From positions 1 to 64,000 of the forward strand of contig DMSQ01000019.1 of NCBI GenBank assembly GCA_003457135.1: a stretch of 64,000 nt of DNA, in the 5' to 3' direction. Of this stretch, positions 44,296 to 53,296 are shown piece by piece. The DNA is from Prolixibacteraceae bacterium. GTDB lineage: Bacteria > Bacteroidota > Bacteroidia > Bacteroidales > Prolixibacteraceae. Each line of letters begins with the position of its first letter. Within the stretch, counting starts at the first letter, position 1. The translations under genes and the position numbers were made by a program. A model generated the notes under the pieces. That model ran no database searches. It saw only the letters and a list, made by a program, of their open reading frames with translations, and was not told the DNA's origin.

Positions 44296-46083
44296 TTAGA
44301 GTTGTATAAGTAAAACTTCCTTTTTCCCATTGCGCAAAACCTCTACACTGATGGTTTCACCATGTTTGAGCTGTCCCATACGGAACATATAATCCTGAAT
44401 ATTATTGACTGGCTTTCCATTGATGGAAGTAATGATATCACCTTTTTTCATGCCGCCAATAGCGGCTGGCCTGCCCGGAGTAATCAGGTCTGCCCGTAAA
44501 CCGTTTTTCACATTTCCGGCAAAATCGGGCATAATCCCCAGCGTAACTCCTTTACGGCGGGTAAGTCCACGTCCCGAAGCCAATTTGGGGCCAGCTTCCT
44601 TAAAGATCAGTTTCGTGTCCGAATTGGCCAGATCTGAAATAATCCGGTACGTCACATCCGAAATTTTTACTATTCCCTCATAATTGATTTTTTTCCAGGT
44701 ATCGGCCGTGGTATGGTAATCCAAATGTGCACCGGATGTTAAAAACAAGACTGGAATGTCTTTGCCATAAAATGAAGCATGATCGGAAGGCCCGTAACCT
44801 TCGTCCGAAAGTGCAAGTTTCATTTTAGTGGTATCGCACGAATTATAAATTATTTTTCTGAAAGGTTCTGCTGTGCCTACTCCGCCAATTTGCAATCTGG
44901 TGCTGTCGGTCAACCGGCCTACCATATCGAGGTTTATCATGGCATCAACCATTTTTAGTTCGATTCCCGGATTTTCGACATAATTCTTCGATCCCAGCAG
45001 TCCCATTTCTTCTCCTGAAAAAGCGATAACTACAATGCTACGTTTATGACTCTTTGGATTGGCAGCCAACTTTTCGGCCAGTTCAAGCATCATTCCAACT
45101 CCTGAAGCGTTGTCGTCTGCGCCATAATGCACGGCAACCGTATCGGGCACGCGACTTCCGGAGCCAGGTCCGCCCATTCCCAAATGATCGAAATGAGCAC
45201 CCAAAACCACATATTCATTTTTTAAAACCTGATCGCTGCCTGGAAGAATCATCACCACATTTCGGGTTGGAACCGTAGTCTGAACAACATCAGAATGTCC
45301 TGAAACACTAACACCGGTAGTGAAACTATCTGGTTTTCGTTGTTCATTCAATTTTTTCTCCAGGTCGTCTATATTCAGTTTTTTAGGTTCCAAAATCAAA
45401 TCGGCTATTTTTCTTGAAATCCGGAATGCCGGCAAACCAACCGACTGATCGCCTTTTGCAAGTGGCTCAAATTTATCTTCCGGATCGAAAACTTTACCAG
45501 AAACCAACAGTACGGCCACAGCTCCCATATCTTTTGCCTGAAGGACTTTATCACGGTCCCTGCTGTATTTCATAAAAGGGCTCATATTCTTTTCGATTTC
45601 AGGATCAGCCCGCAGGATCATTACAATTTTCCCCTTCACATCTATTCCGGCATAATCGCTCCATTTCAGGCTGTCTTCGTTAATTTCGAAACCATATCCG
45701 GCAAAAACAACTTCCCCGTTAAACGAAGCATTCTCAGAAAAAGCAAACGGGGCAAAATCAACATCCAATTTAAGCGATTCACCATTTAGCATCAAGCTGT
45801 TTGCAGGTCCCGTAATTATTTTATCGGTTACCCTGAAACTCTGGAAACCCTGATCAGACAATGGAACCAGTCCATCCTCCTTCAATTCCTTCCGGATGTA
45901 TTCGGCAGCCAGGCTATCACCTTCAGTTCCGGTCTTACGCCCTTTCAATTCGTCGGAAGCAAGATAGCTTATGTGTTTTTTCAGCTCAGCTACAGTTACT
46001 TCCGGCGATTTAATTTTGTCTTTTGAAAACGAAAACGCAACAATAAGGAGAAGAACGACACCAAATTTTCCAAATATTCGCAT
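44296..46083 (-). CDS. M28 peptidase with PA insert and C-terminal PDZ domain
   Basis: An exported dizinc aminopeptidase of family M28. The start at 46083 (MRIFGKFGVVLLLIVAFSFS) gives a signal peptide; the longer frame to 46197 overlaps the next gene. A PA-type insert lies at about 110-240. The catalytic core has LGAHFDHLGMGG, YGADDNASGVGMMLEL, AFSGEEMGLLGSKNY with the general-base Glu, and LDMVGRL, and the last zinc His in GAHLDYHTTADT. Residues about 510-595 are a PDZ domain (LITPGRPAAIGGMKKGDII). It likely trims peptides in the periplasm. It sits at the end of the sugar-enzyme run. Confidence 0.92.
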   Translation of the reverse strand: MRIFGKFGVVLLLIVAFSFSKDKIKSPEVTVAELKKHISYLASDELKGRKTGTEGDSLAAEYIRKELKEDGLVPLSDQGFQSFRVTDKIITGPANSLMLNGESLKLDVDFAPFAFSENASFNGEVVFAGYGFEINEDSLKWSDYAGIDVKGKIVMILRADPEIEKNMSPFMKYSRDRDKVLQAKDMGAVAVLLVSGKVFDPEDKFEPLAKGDQSVGLPAFRISRKIADLILEPKKLNIDDLEKKLNEQRKPDSFTTGVSVSGHSDVVQTTVPTRNVVMILPGSDQVLKNEYVVLGAHFDHLGMGGPGSGSRVPDTVAVHYGADDNASGVGMMLELAEKLAANPKSHKRSIVVIAFSGEEMGLLGSKNYVENPGIELKMVDAMINLDMVGRLTDSTRLQIGGVGTAEPFRKIIYNSCDTTKMKLALSDEGYGPSDHASFYGKDIPVLFLTSGAHLDYHTTADTWKKINYEGIVKISDVTYRIISDLANSDTKLIFKEAGPKLASGRGLTRRKGVTLGIMPDFAGNVKNGLRADLITPGRPAAIGGMKKGDIITSINGKPVNNIQDYMFRMGQLKHGETISVEVLRNGKKEVLLIQL

Positions 46084-46100
46084 AACTATCAGTTTAAAAT

Positions 46101-46943
46101 CTATTTCGTTGTAGCAATCACCCCTCTGAAATAACCGATTGATTCTGCAATTCCCATAAAAGGATCGGTCATATCTTTCTCGTGTTCGAGACTGCAAACT
46201 CCTGAATATCCGACTTTACGCAACATTTTTACAAACGCCGGAAAGTCAATTACTCCGCGTCCAACTTCGAGCGAGTACCCCAGTTTGGTGGTTCCGGTAA
46301 CATCTTTAATATGAATATCGAAAACCCGCGTATGGTATTTTTTCAGGTCAGCCACCGGGTCTTTTCCATTACGGGTATCGTGTCCAATATCGAGGCACAT
46401 TCCTATGCGCGGATCAAGGTCTTTAACATGATTCCAAACATCTTCAGCATCAGGATAAGTAGCGATATCAGGTCCGTGCAGATGAATGGCAAAGTTGAAG
46501 CCGTATTCCTTCACTTTTTTGTCAACATACGGAAGAAGCTCATAGTTGGGCACGCCAACAATCAGCTTCACTCCTACCCTTTTGGCGTATTCAAAGGCAT
46601 TGTCAATATCAGCTTCGCTTTTCATGTAAATCGGGCCAACAGCATAACCAGTTACACCTTTTTCTTTCAGTTTGGCATGAAAAGCAGCAATTTCGGCATC
46701 GGTACTTTTAAATGGTAAGTGGAAATCTTTGATACAGAGGTAATGGACATCGGCACGCTGCATGGTTGCCAGCGATTTATCCAAATCGTTTAACCTGACA
46801 AATGAATAGCCGGCCATTCCGATCCTGAATTTTTCGCCGGTTTCAGGTACAGGTTGCTGGCCAGGACGCTGCTGCTCCTGGGCGATAACTGATGCACCTG
46901 TCATTGTGAGAAATGACAGGAGAATAAAGAATAGTTTCTTCAT
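46101..46943 (-). CDS. Exported sugar-phosphate isomerase/epimerase-like TIM barrel (1)
   Basis: 280 residues. A signal peptide (ending SVIAQ) precedes a xylose-isomerase-like TIM barrel (AP_endonuc_2 family). Visible are IKDFHLPFKSTD, the metal-site region FNFAIHLHGPDIATYPDAED, MCLDIGHDTRNGKDP with Asp/His ligands, VFDIHIKDV, and SLEHEKDM with a Glu. The family interconverts ketoses or keto-sugars and some members are dehydratases; an exported version in the periplasm suggests activity on an unphosphorylated sugar. A second, distinct copy lies at 52115. Confidence 0.87.
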   Translation of the reverse strand: MKKLFFILLSFLTMTGASVIAQEQQRPGQQPVPETGEKFRIGMAGYSFVRLNDLDKSLATMQRADVHYLCIKDFHLPFKSTDAEIAAFHAKLKEKGVTGYAVGPIYMKSEADIDNAFEYAKRVGVKLIVGVPNYELLPYVDKKVKEYGFNFAIHLHGPDIATYPDAEDVWNHVKDLDPRIGMCLDIGHDTRNGKDPVADLKKYHTRVFDIHIKDVTGTTKLGYSLEVGRGVIDFPAFVKMLRKVGYSGVCSLEHEKDMTDPFMGIAESIGYFRGVIATTK

Positions 46944-46991
46944 GATAAATCAAAGTTTTAAAATATTGTTGGTAAACAAAACTAGGAAAAT

Positions 46992-47777
46992 TTAATTTGA
47001 AATCACTACTACTTTTACCCAAACAGGCAAATGATCTGAAGCAACGGGTTCATCTTCGACAGAACTTTCGATTACCTTAAATTGAAATCTTTCCGTCTTT
47101 TTTGACATGATAAAATCAATGCACTCCACCGGCTTGTTGGCAGGAAAAGTTGGATAGAAATGGTCGTTCAAAATCTGCCAGTCTCCGGAAAGTTTTAGTA
47201 TTTCCGGCGAATTGGCTTCCGCATTTAAATCGCCGGCCAGAAAAACCGGTTTTTCATATTTTGATACGAGATGGTTTATAATGTTGACAGATTCTCCCCG
47301 ATCATGCTGAGTCAAAGAAAAGTGGGAACAGCACACCAAGTAATTTTTCATTTCAACAAGCAATACACTTCTTTTTTCTTCACTTCCAGGAAGTGGAAGC
47401 GCTTCTGAAGAAATTGGTTTTTCAAGTGTTAAAAAGCCGATACCATAAGCTCCACCCTGAAATTTGATCGAAGAATTGTAGGTAGGAAACATCCCGGTCT
47501 TTTTAGCCAGTTCAGCCAACACATCCTTTCCGTTGCTTCGTACAGTTGCGCTGTCCAATTCCTGAATGGCCACCACATCAGCATTAATCCGGCTGATTAC
47601 CCTGGCAACCCGTTCGTAATCGGTTACATTGTCCATCCCTTTACAATTACGGACATTGTAGGTTAAAATCTTCAATGTATCAATCGCTCCAGATTTTTCG
47701 GAAGCAAAACTTTCACTATTAACGAACAGCAAAATAAGCAAACCTGCAATAAAAGCCAGATATACTTTAATTCTCAT
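46992..47777 (-). CDS. Exported endonuclease/exonuclease/phosphatase-family protein
   Basis: 261 residues with a signal peptide (ending SFASE) and a complete EEP fold: ILTYNVRNCKGM, the metal Glu in VVAIQELDSAT, FLAGDLNAEANSPE and the catalytic His in SDHLPVWVKV. EEP proteins include DNase I-like nucleases, sphingomyelinases and inositol phosphatases; with export and sugar-gene neighbours, phosphodiester or phosphate-ester hydrolysis outside the cell is likely but the substrate is open. Confidence 0.9.
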   Translation of the reverse strand: MRIKVYLAFIAGLLILLFVNSESFASEKSGAIDTLKILTYNVRNCKGMDNVTDYERVARVISRINADVVAIQELDSATVRSNGKDVLAELAKKTGMFPTYNSSIKFQGGAYGIGFLTLEKPISSEALPLPGSEEKRSVLLVEMKNYLVCCSHFSLTQHDRGESVNIINHLVSKYEKPVFLAGDLNAEANSPEILKLSGDWQILNDHFYPTFPANKPVECIDFIMSKKTERFQFKVIESSVEDEPVASDHLPVWVKVVVISN

Positions 47778-47817
47778 TTGACAAGCATTTGGGTAGTAAA
47801 TATTTAAGTTAGTTTTC

Positions 47818-49350
47818 TTAATTCACCTCATTTAAAAAGTTGAGTTGTTCCTGATAAGGAAGCGGACCAGCTTTTACCTCGTCGCCCAATTCAATCACTT
47901 CGGGTCTGCTGTCATTAAATACTGGCCAAACAGGTAACCCTTCGCCATTGGGATTGCCGGTTCTGGCAAAGTTAACCCAATAACTGCTCATTGCCTCTTC
48001 AAGTTTGAAATCAACCTCAGTAAACGGCCGATTCCACAACTTCATGGTATGTAAAGCATAGCCAAATTCAGCGGAATGGAAAGCGCCATAGTTCGGTTCG
48101 CCGGGAGGAACACGCTTGAAATAATAGAGATAGGCTTTGCCTGTTCCGTGACTGGATTGCATTCTTGCCCAGGCATAGTTGTTCCATCCAAAGAAAAGCT
48201 GGGTCACCAGTTTTTGTGATCTTCCTGCTTCTTCATCGTTGCCTACAGGAAAGAGCTTCAGGAAAGTATCAGCCTTGTCTCCAAATTGACTTTTAGCATT
48301 GGCTTTAAATTGTTTCGCTGTAGGCGGCGGTCCGAACGAAACGCCATCATCGGCATTCCAACCGGAAATAACCGGAACATCATGGTGTTTTCCTTCAGCA
48401 AATGTTTTGTAAACCGGAGGAATTACCACATCGTCAATCACAAGGCCAAAACGTCCGGGAATTTTCAAAAGTGAGTCAGCCGGAATAGCACGAAGTTCAG
48501 CAATTGAAGTTATTTTCATTTTTTCAGTTAGCTGTGTGCCAGACTCTTCGGCGGCCTTCAAAGTTTTGCCCAACGAAAGTTCTTTTCCAAACATACCGCC
48601 ACTTTGAGCAATAGCTTTATGAAATAACCCTTTGGACATTGGCGATACCACGAGCATATTTACGCTGAATGCTCCTGCTGATTGTCCTGCGATGGTTACA
48701 TTGTTCGGATCGCCTCCAAATGCCGCAATGTTTTCCTTCACCCATTTCAAAGCGGCAATCTGGTCGAGAATGCCATAATTACCAGATGTTTTCAGGTCGG
48801 ATTCAGCCGAAAGTCCGGGATGGGCCAAAAAACCAAAAATACCCAGGCGGTAGTTGATTGTTACAAACACTACCCCCTTGCGCGACATTGCTTCTCCATC
48901 ATAAAGCGGAACTGTACCTGAACCACCGGTAAATGCCCCGCCGTGAATCCAAACCATCACCGGAAGTTTATCCTGAACTGTTTTAGCAGCAGTCCAGACA
49001 TTCAGGTAAAGACAGTCTTCGCTAAGCGGATTCTCCGGAGCCATAAACTCTTTCGACCAGCACATAAATGGTTTGGGTGGCGCCTGCATGGCCGATGGTG
49101 GAGGAGTAACACATGCGCGAACGCCTTCCCAGGAAGCAACGGGCTGTGGTGCTTTCCAACGCAAATCGCCCACAGGTGGCGCAGCAAACGGAACGCCCAT
49201 AAAGATTTTTACAAGCTGATCATCAGAGGTTTTTCCGGATAATTTCCCGGTTTTAAGCTGAACAGAATTCACATTAAGGATACCAGTTTTCGGAGCCGTG
49301 GTACAGGCAAAGAAAAAAGCAACCAGCAATAAGGCAATCAAACGGTTCAT
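47818..49350 (-). CDS. Carboxylesterase type B, lipoprotein
   Basis: 510 residues; signal with lipobox (FFACTT) so membrane-anchored. A carboxylesterase/lipase alpha-beta hydrolase with the oxyanion motif VWIHGGAFTGGSG, EDCLYLNVW, the nucleophile Ser224 in IAGQSAGAFS, and the catalytic His in GAFHSAEFGYAL. Such enzymes remove acyl or methyl esters from glycans or other esters. It is one of three esterases in this 5-kb stretch. Confidence 0.92.
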   Translation of the reverse strand: MNRLIALLLVAFFFACTTAPKTGILNVNSVQLKTGKLSGKTSDDQLVKIFMGVPFAAPPVGDLRWKAPQPVASWEGVRACVTPPPSAMQAPPKPFMCWSKEFMAPENPLSEDCLYLNVWTAAKTVQDKLPVMVWIHGGAFTGGSGTVPLYDGEAMSRKGVVFVTINYRLGIFGFLAHPGLSAESDLKTSGNYGILDQIAALKWVKENIAAFGGDPNNVTIAGQSAGAFSVNMLVVSPMSKGLFHKAIAQSGGMFGKELSLGKTLKAAEESGTQLTEKMKITSIAELRAIPADSLLKIPGRFGLVIDDVVIPPVYKTFAEGKHHDVPVISGWNADDGVSFGPPPTAKQFKANAKSQFGDKADTFLKLFPVGNDEEAGRSQKLVTQLFFGWNNYAWARMQSSHGTGKAYLYYFKRVPPGEPNYGAFHSAEFGYALHTMKLWNRPFTEVDFKLEEAMSSYWVNFARTGNPNGEGLPVWPVFNDSRPEVIELGDEVKAGPLPYQEQLNFLNEVN

Positions 49351-49388
49351 TTTGTGTGTTTTAGATAGTTTTAGATTCGGTTGTTTAA

Positions 49389-50516
49389 TTAACGGAACAA
49401 CATCGGGGCAAACTCAGCTAAGTTATGCCTCCAGGTAATGAAGGTATGACCAGCCGGATAGCTGTTGGTAGTGTATTTAATCCCGAATTTATCAAAAATG
49501 GCTTTGGTATTTTCTCCGTTTTTAAAAGCGATATCTTTTTCACCGCCCATCGCAATCCAAAAAAGTTTGAGTTTATTGATCTCCGGATTTTTCAGGTTGG
49601 ATACATATTTTTCTTCCAGAACTTTCAGGTTATCAGGAAAGAAACCGGTACTTAACGGCAGAACGAATGCAAACTTTTCAGGAAAGAATAAAGCCATGTT
49701 TAGGGCCTGTAATCCTCCCATCGAGAGACCGGCATAAGCACGGTTTTCGCGCGATGCATTTACATTGTAATGCGATTCAATGTATGGAACCATATCTTTG
49801 AAGAAATAGCTGTAATACGGATCGCTATCAATACCCACTCCTGAAAAGAATCCACCTCCGGGATTACCGAAAGGCATTACCACAAGCATTGGCTTTATCT
49901 TTCCTTCAGCCAGCAAATTATCGAGAATGAAATTGGCTCTTCCGGCTGTAGCCCACGAAGCATCGTTATCGCCACCACCATGTTGCAGGTATAGCACCGG
50001 TAGTTTATCTTTCATTTTTTCGTAACCCGGAGGAGTGTAAACATGAACCCTGCTTGTTTTTCCTAACGATTCGGCATAAAACCAAACTTTCTCCAACTTT
50101 CCGTGAGGCACATTTTTAATTGCAAGGTAATCGGCTTCTTTTCCCGGAATTTCCATAAGATTTGAATATCCGCCGGCTCCTTCTTTTACCTGCGTATTTT
50201 TGGGGTCGACAATCTTCATTCCGTCCACCGAAAAATCATAGGTATAAAGATCCGGGGCAACAGGCCCAACGGTAACCGACCAGATACCCAACTCGTCTTT
50301 CTGCAATTTCTGGCCGCTGTAACTCTGCAAAAAGTCGCCGGAAACAGTTACTTCCGTCGCTTTTGGAGCATAAATACTGAAAGTAATTTTCTTATCAACC
50401 GAAATACGAACCGACTTTAAGGTATCTCCAGGTGTGGGTTTATAACCCTGGAACTGTGCAAAAGAAACGATTGCAACACTCAAAAAGATGAGGATTAAAT
50501 TTAACTTTCTGGTCAT
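49389..50516 (-). CDS. CE1-type esterase with N-terminal E-set domain (1)
   Basis: 375 residues from 50516 (MTRKLNLILIFLSVAIVSFA; 50540 adds eight residues). After the signal peptide is an E-set/CBM48-like domain (about 35-110, KITFSIYAPKATEVTVSGDF), then an esterase-D-like alpha-beta hydrolase with the nucleophile in YAGLSMGGLQAL, the PVLYLQHGGGDNDASW oxyanion region and a terminal catalytic His in YPAGHTFITW. This layout is that of feruloyl or acetyl-xylan esterases that free plant-wall glycans. Tandem paralogue at 50628. Confidence 0.9.
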   Translation of the reverse strand: MTRKLNLILIFLSVAIVSFAQFQGYKPTPGDTLKSVRISVDKKITFSIYAPKATEVTVSGDFLQSYSGQKLQKDELGIWSVTVGPVAPDLYTYDFSVDGMKIVDPKNTQVKEGAGGYSNLMEIPGKEADYLAIKNVPHGKLEKVWFYAESLGKTSRVHVYTPPGYEKMKDKLPVLYLQHGGGDNDASWATAGRANFILDNLLAEGKIKPMLVVMPFGNPGGGFFSGVGIDSDPYYSYFFKDMVPYIESHYNVNASRENRAYAGLSMGGLQALNMALFFPEKFAFVLPLSTGFFPDNLKVLEEKYVSNLKNPEINKLKLFWIAMGGEKDIAFKNGENTKAIFDKFGIKYTTNSYPAGHTFITWRHNLAEFAPMLFR

Positions 50517-50627
50517 TTCAGGAATAATTTGAGGATTCATGATTTAAATAATAGTAGCTATACCAGTTGCTAAAATTGTCAGGGTTTCGCATCTGACTGA
50601 AGCTTTTTGATATAAAATGACTTTTTC

Positions 50628-51800
50628 CTATTTAAAAAGTAACGGAACAAATTCAGAAAGGTAAACGCGCCAGTTAGTCCACGTATGTCCACCTTCACTT
50701 TCACGGTAAATGTACTTCATTCCCAGTTTGTCGAGTTTATCACGGTATTCGCTTACATTTTTAAAGAGGAAATCGGTTTTTCCAATTCCAATCCAGTAAA
50801 GTTTGTAGCCGTTTTTCATTTGAGTTTCCAAGGTTTTGTCAATGTTTTCATAAACTTTTGAAGTGATTTTATCGTTAGCAATAATTGCGGCTGAAAACAA
50901 TCCTACATAATCAAAAGTGTTGGGATAATAACTTGAAATATGCAACGAATGAAATCCTCCCATGGATAAACCTGCGATTGCCCGCCCTGATTTTTCAGCT
51001 TTCACCCGATAGTTGCTTTCAACAAATTTGATCACATCCGTAAAAGTTTCTTCAAATTTACCATCCATCGTATGGGGCAATTCGAAAGTGGGCTTGTACA
51101 TTCCCAGGCTCGATTCTCCGGGAGCTGCCTCCTGAGCCACATTTCCGTTAGTCATCACCACAATCATGGGTTTGGCTTTTCCCTGAGCAATCAGATTATC
51201 AAGAATCTGTGAAGTACGTCCTAGTGCAATCCAGGCTTCTTCATCGCCACCCATCCCATGTAATAAATACAGAACCGGATACTTCTCTTTGCCGGATTCG
51301 TATCCTGCCGGTGTGTAAATGGTTACACGTCGTGTCATGTTGTTTCCCGGAGAATCGTACCAGCGCCGGGCAACTGTTCCGTGAGGAACTTTATTCACCT
51401 TGTACAAATCACCTTTACCTCCTCCAACTATGAAAACATTGGTCACTGAGGCCACATCCCGGATGAGATAAACGTTGTTCGGATCAGTGGTTTTTAATCC
51501 TTCAACAAGAAAATAATAGCTGTATAAATCAGACGGTAATTTTATTGTAGTGTAAGTCCACAATCCTTTTTCATCCCTGGTCATGGCTTCCGAACCGGGA
51601 GTCCATCCCTGAGCAGGCATCCAGTCTCCCGATATTTTAACCTCTTTGGCATGGGGAGCCAGATACCGGAAGGTCACTGTATTATCTGCTTTTACTTCAG
51701 GAGAAACAATAGATGTTGCGCCTCCTATAGCCTGTTGTGCTATTACATTTAAGTTGGTCATTATTAAAAATGCAAGAATAAATATACATCGTTTTTTCAT
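50628..51800 (-). CDS. CE1-type esterase with N-terminal E-set domain (2)
   Basis: 390 residues from the ATG at 51800 (MKKRCIFILAFLIMTNLN); the frame is open further upstream but that stretch contains part of a repeat element and has a non-coding look. Layout as in its neighbour: signal peptide, E-set domain (TFRYLAPHAKEVKISGDW), then CE1 hydrolase with PVLYLLHGMGGDEEAW, IAGLSMGGFHSL and the terminal His in SEGGHTWTNW. About 35-40 percent identity between the two is an eye estimate. A pair suggests attack on two ester positions of one glycan. Confidence 0.9.
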   Translation of the reverse strand: MKKRCIFILAFLIMTNLNVIAQQAIGGATSIVSPEVKADNTVTFRYLAPHAKEVKISGDWMPAQGWTPGSEAMTRDEKGLWTYTTIKLPSDLYSYYFLVEGLKTTDPNNVYLIRDVASVTNVFIVGGGKGDLYKVNKVPHGTVARRWYDSPGNNMTRRVTIYTPAGYESGKEKYPVLYLLHGMGGDEEAWIALGRTSQILDNLIAQGKAKPMIVVMTNGNVAQEAAPGESSLGMYKPTFELPHTMDGKFEETFTDVIKFVESNYRVKAEKSGRAIAGLSMGGFHSLHISSYYPNTFDYVGLFSAAIIANDKITSKVYENIDKTLETQMKNGYKLYWIGIGKTDFLFKNVSEYRDKLDKLGMKYIYRESEGGHTWTNWRVYLSEFVPLLFK

Positions 51801-51863
51801 TGCTATCGGTTTTAAGTTATAAGAATGATATAATGTCTCATATAAAAATGTTTTAATAACTTG

Positions 51864-51946
51864 ACTCACCCCATCGCATCTGCGATGCTCTGCCCCTCTA
51901 CGCGTAGAGAGGGGTGAAGACCGAGCCTTCGGTCTTCGGGGTGAGT
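51864..51946. repeat. ACTCACCCC...GGGGTGAGT cruciform repeat, copy 1
   Basis: An 83-bp element with perfect 9-bp inverted ends (51864-51872, 51938-51946). Inside are smaller hairpins: GCATC/GATGC, CCCCTCT/AGAGGGG and GAAGACCGA/TCGGTCTTC. It lies 64 bases upstream of the CE1 gene at 51800, in the 51801-52114 gap, where I see nothing else but AT-rich DNA. A second copy lies at 53151. Confidence 0.8.
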
Positions 51947-52114
51947 GAATTATAAAACACGACATTAAATTTGTTTAAATACTTATTAGATTGTGTGATG
52001 GAATAACTAATTTAAATTGAGAATTAGTAGATCAGGTATTTTTAAAAATTGGAAGAGAGGAGCCATAAAAAAACAGTTCCTCTCCTCCATATTAAAAAAT
52101 AAGATTCAGTTAAC

Positions 52115-53065
52115 CTATTTGACAAAAGCTGAATTGTTCAGGTAATCGAAACAGGCCTTAACTCCATCAAACTGGGTCATATTGGCTTTAATTTTTTCAA
52201 TCTCGACATAGTATTCCACAAGGCCGTTTGCATAAGCCTTTTTGAAGATGTTTTCGAAATTCATCATTCCCGACTGGCCTAAAACCGAACGGTCTTTGAT
52301 GTGCAAAACCGGGAATCGGGTTGGATATTTCTCGAAATATTCCAACGGGTCATTCTGACCCATCACGGTCCAGTAAACATCCATTTCAAAGAATACAAGG
52401 TTCGGATCAGTCCCTGCCAAAAGGAGGTCGTAAATTACATCGCCAAACGGCATGAAGGAAGCAAATGGGCCTGTTGGCGGTTTTTCGCCGGGTTTTGCAA
52501 TCCGTTTGAATTCCATGTTGTGGTTGTGATAACCCCATTTAATACCGGCTGCTTTCGCGATTTCACCAGCTTTATTGAATACTTCGCAAACGAGTTTGGC
52601 ATCATCATGTGTTTCAATACTTGGCATCATGGGCTGAACCAAGGTACGTACACCCAGCTTAACATGATCTTCAACGGCTAGTTTCCAGAATTCATAAATA
52701 CTGGCCACATTTTCGCGGGTGAAATTCCGCGTTGCCGGATTTACATGGGAACTTGTAATTTTCAACCCGGCATCGTCAACTATTTTACGATAGGCATCTA
52801 CTTCGTACTGACCCATTTTGCGGTTTCCGTAACCAGCTAATTCAATCGTGCTGTATCCTATTTCAGCAATTTTTTTCATTCCGGCCGGAACATTGTCGGT
52901 CAGTTCTTTTCCCAGGGAATAGATCTGCAAACCGATCATTTTCTTTCCGGCAACAGTTGGGATATTTTTGGTAGAAGCAATGACTGGCGCTATACTGCCG
53001 GCCATCAGTCCACCAACGGTCATCAGTGATAACTTTTTTAGAAATTCACGTTTTGTTTCCATCAT
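52115..53065 (-). CDS. Tat-exported sugar-phosphate isomerase/epimerase-like TIM barrel (2)
   Basis: 316 residues. The N-terminus METKREFLKKLSLMTVGG is Tat-like (KREFLKK, a variant of SRRxFLK). The TIM barrel of the AP_endonuc_2 type has IGLQIYSLGKEL, YSTIELAGYG, SHVNPATRNF, the Glu/His metal region KWGYHNHNMEF, FFEMDVYWTVMG and LHIKDRS. Only distantly related to the barrel at 46101. Tat export means the protein folds in the cytosol, perhaps with its metal. Position next to a Tat-type oxidoreductase suggests joint work on a keto-sugar (inference). Confidence 0.87.
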   Translation of the reverse strand: MMETKREFLKKLSLMTVGGLMAGSIAPVIASTKNIPTVAGKKMIGLQIYSLGKELTDNVPAGMKKIAEIGYSTIELAGYGNRKMGQYEVDAYRKIVDDAGLKITSSHVNPATRNFTRENVASIYEFWKLAVEDHVKLGVRTLVQPMMPSIETHDDAKLVCEVFNKAGEIAKAAGIKWGYHNHNMEFKRIAKPGEKPPTGPFASFMPFGDVIYDLLLAGTDPNLVFFEMDVYWTVMGQNDPLEYFEKYPTRFPVLHIKDRSVLGQSGMMNFENIFKKAYANGLVEYYVEIEKIKANMTQFDGVKACFDYLNNSAFVK

Positions 53066-53150
53066 TTTTGGTATTAAGATTTATTGGTTCTGAAGTATCT
53101 AAGTTTCAGGAATGAATAAATGTCGTATTTCTAATTGTTCAAATATTTTG

Positions 53151-53258
53151 ACTCACCCCGTCGCATCGTTCGACTGAACTCACGCCGAAGTCTGCGATGC
53201 TTTTCCCCTCTCTTATAAAAGAGAGGGGGGAAGGCCGCTTGCGGACTTCGGGGTGAGT
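53151..53258. repeat. ACTCACCCC...GGGGTGAGT cruciform repeat, copy 2
   Basis: A 108-bp element with the same perfect 9-bp inverted ends (53151-53159, 53250-53258) as 51864-51946 and a shared inner CCCCTCTC...GAGAGGGG hairpin, but longer on the left side. Both copies are followed by GAATT.AAAACAC. It lies in the gap between two - strand genes. Confidence 0.8.
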
Positions 53259-53296
53259 GAATTTAAAACACAACAATAAATTGGTTTAAATACCTA

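Noticed and set aside
46084..46197. Longer N-terminus of the M28 peptidase
   Set aside because: It overlaps the upstream isomerase gene and would hide the signal peptide that starts at 46083.
51801..51965. Longer N-terminus of the second CE1 esterase
   Set aside because: The extension is translated cruciform repeat (Arg/Pro/Ser-rich) and would bury the signal peptide.
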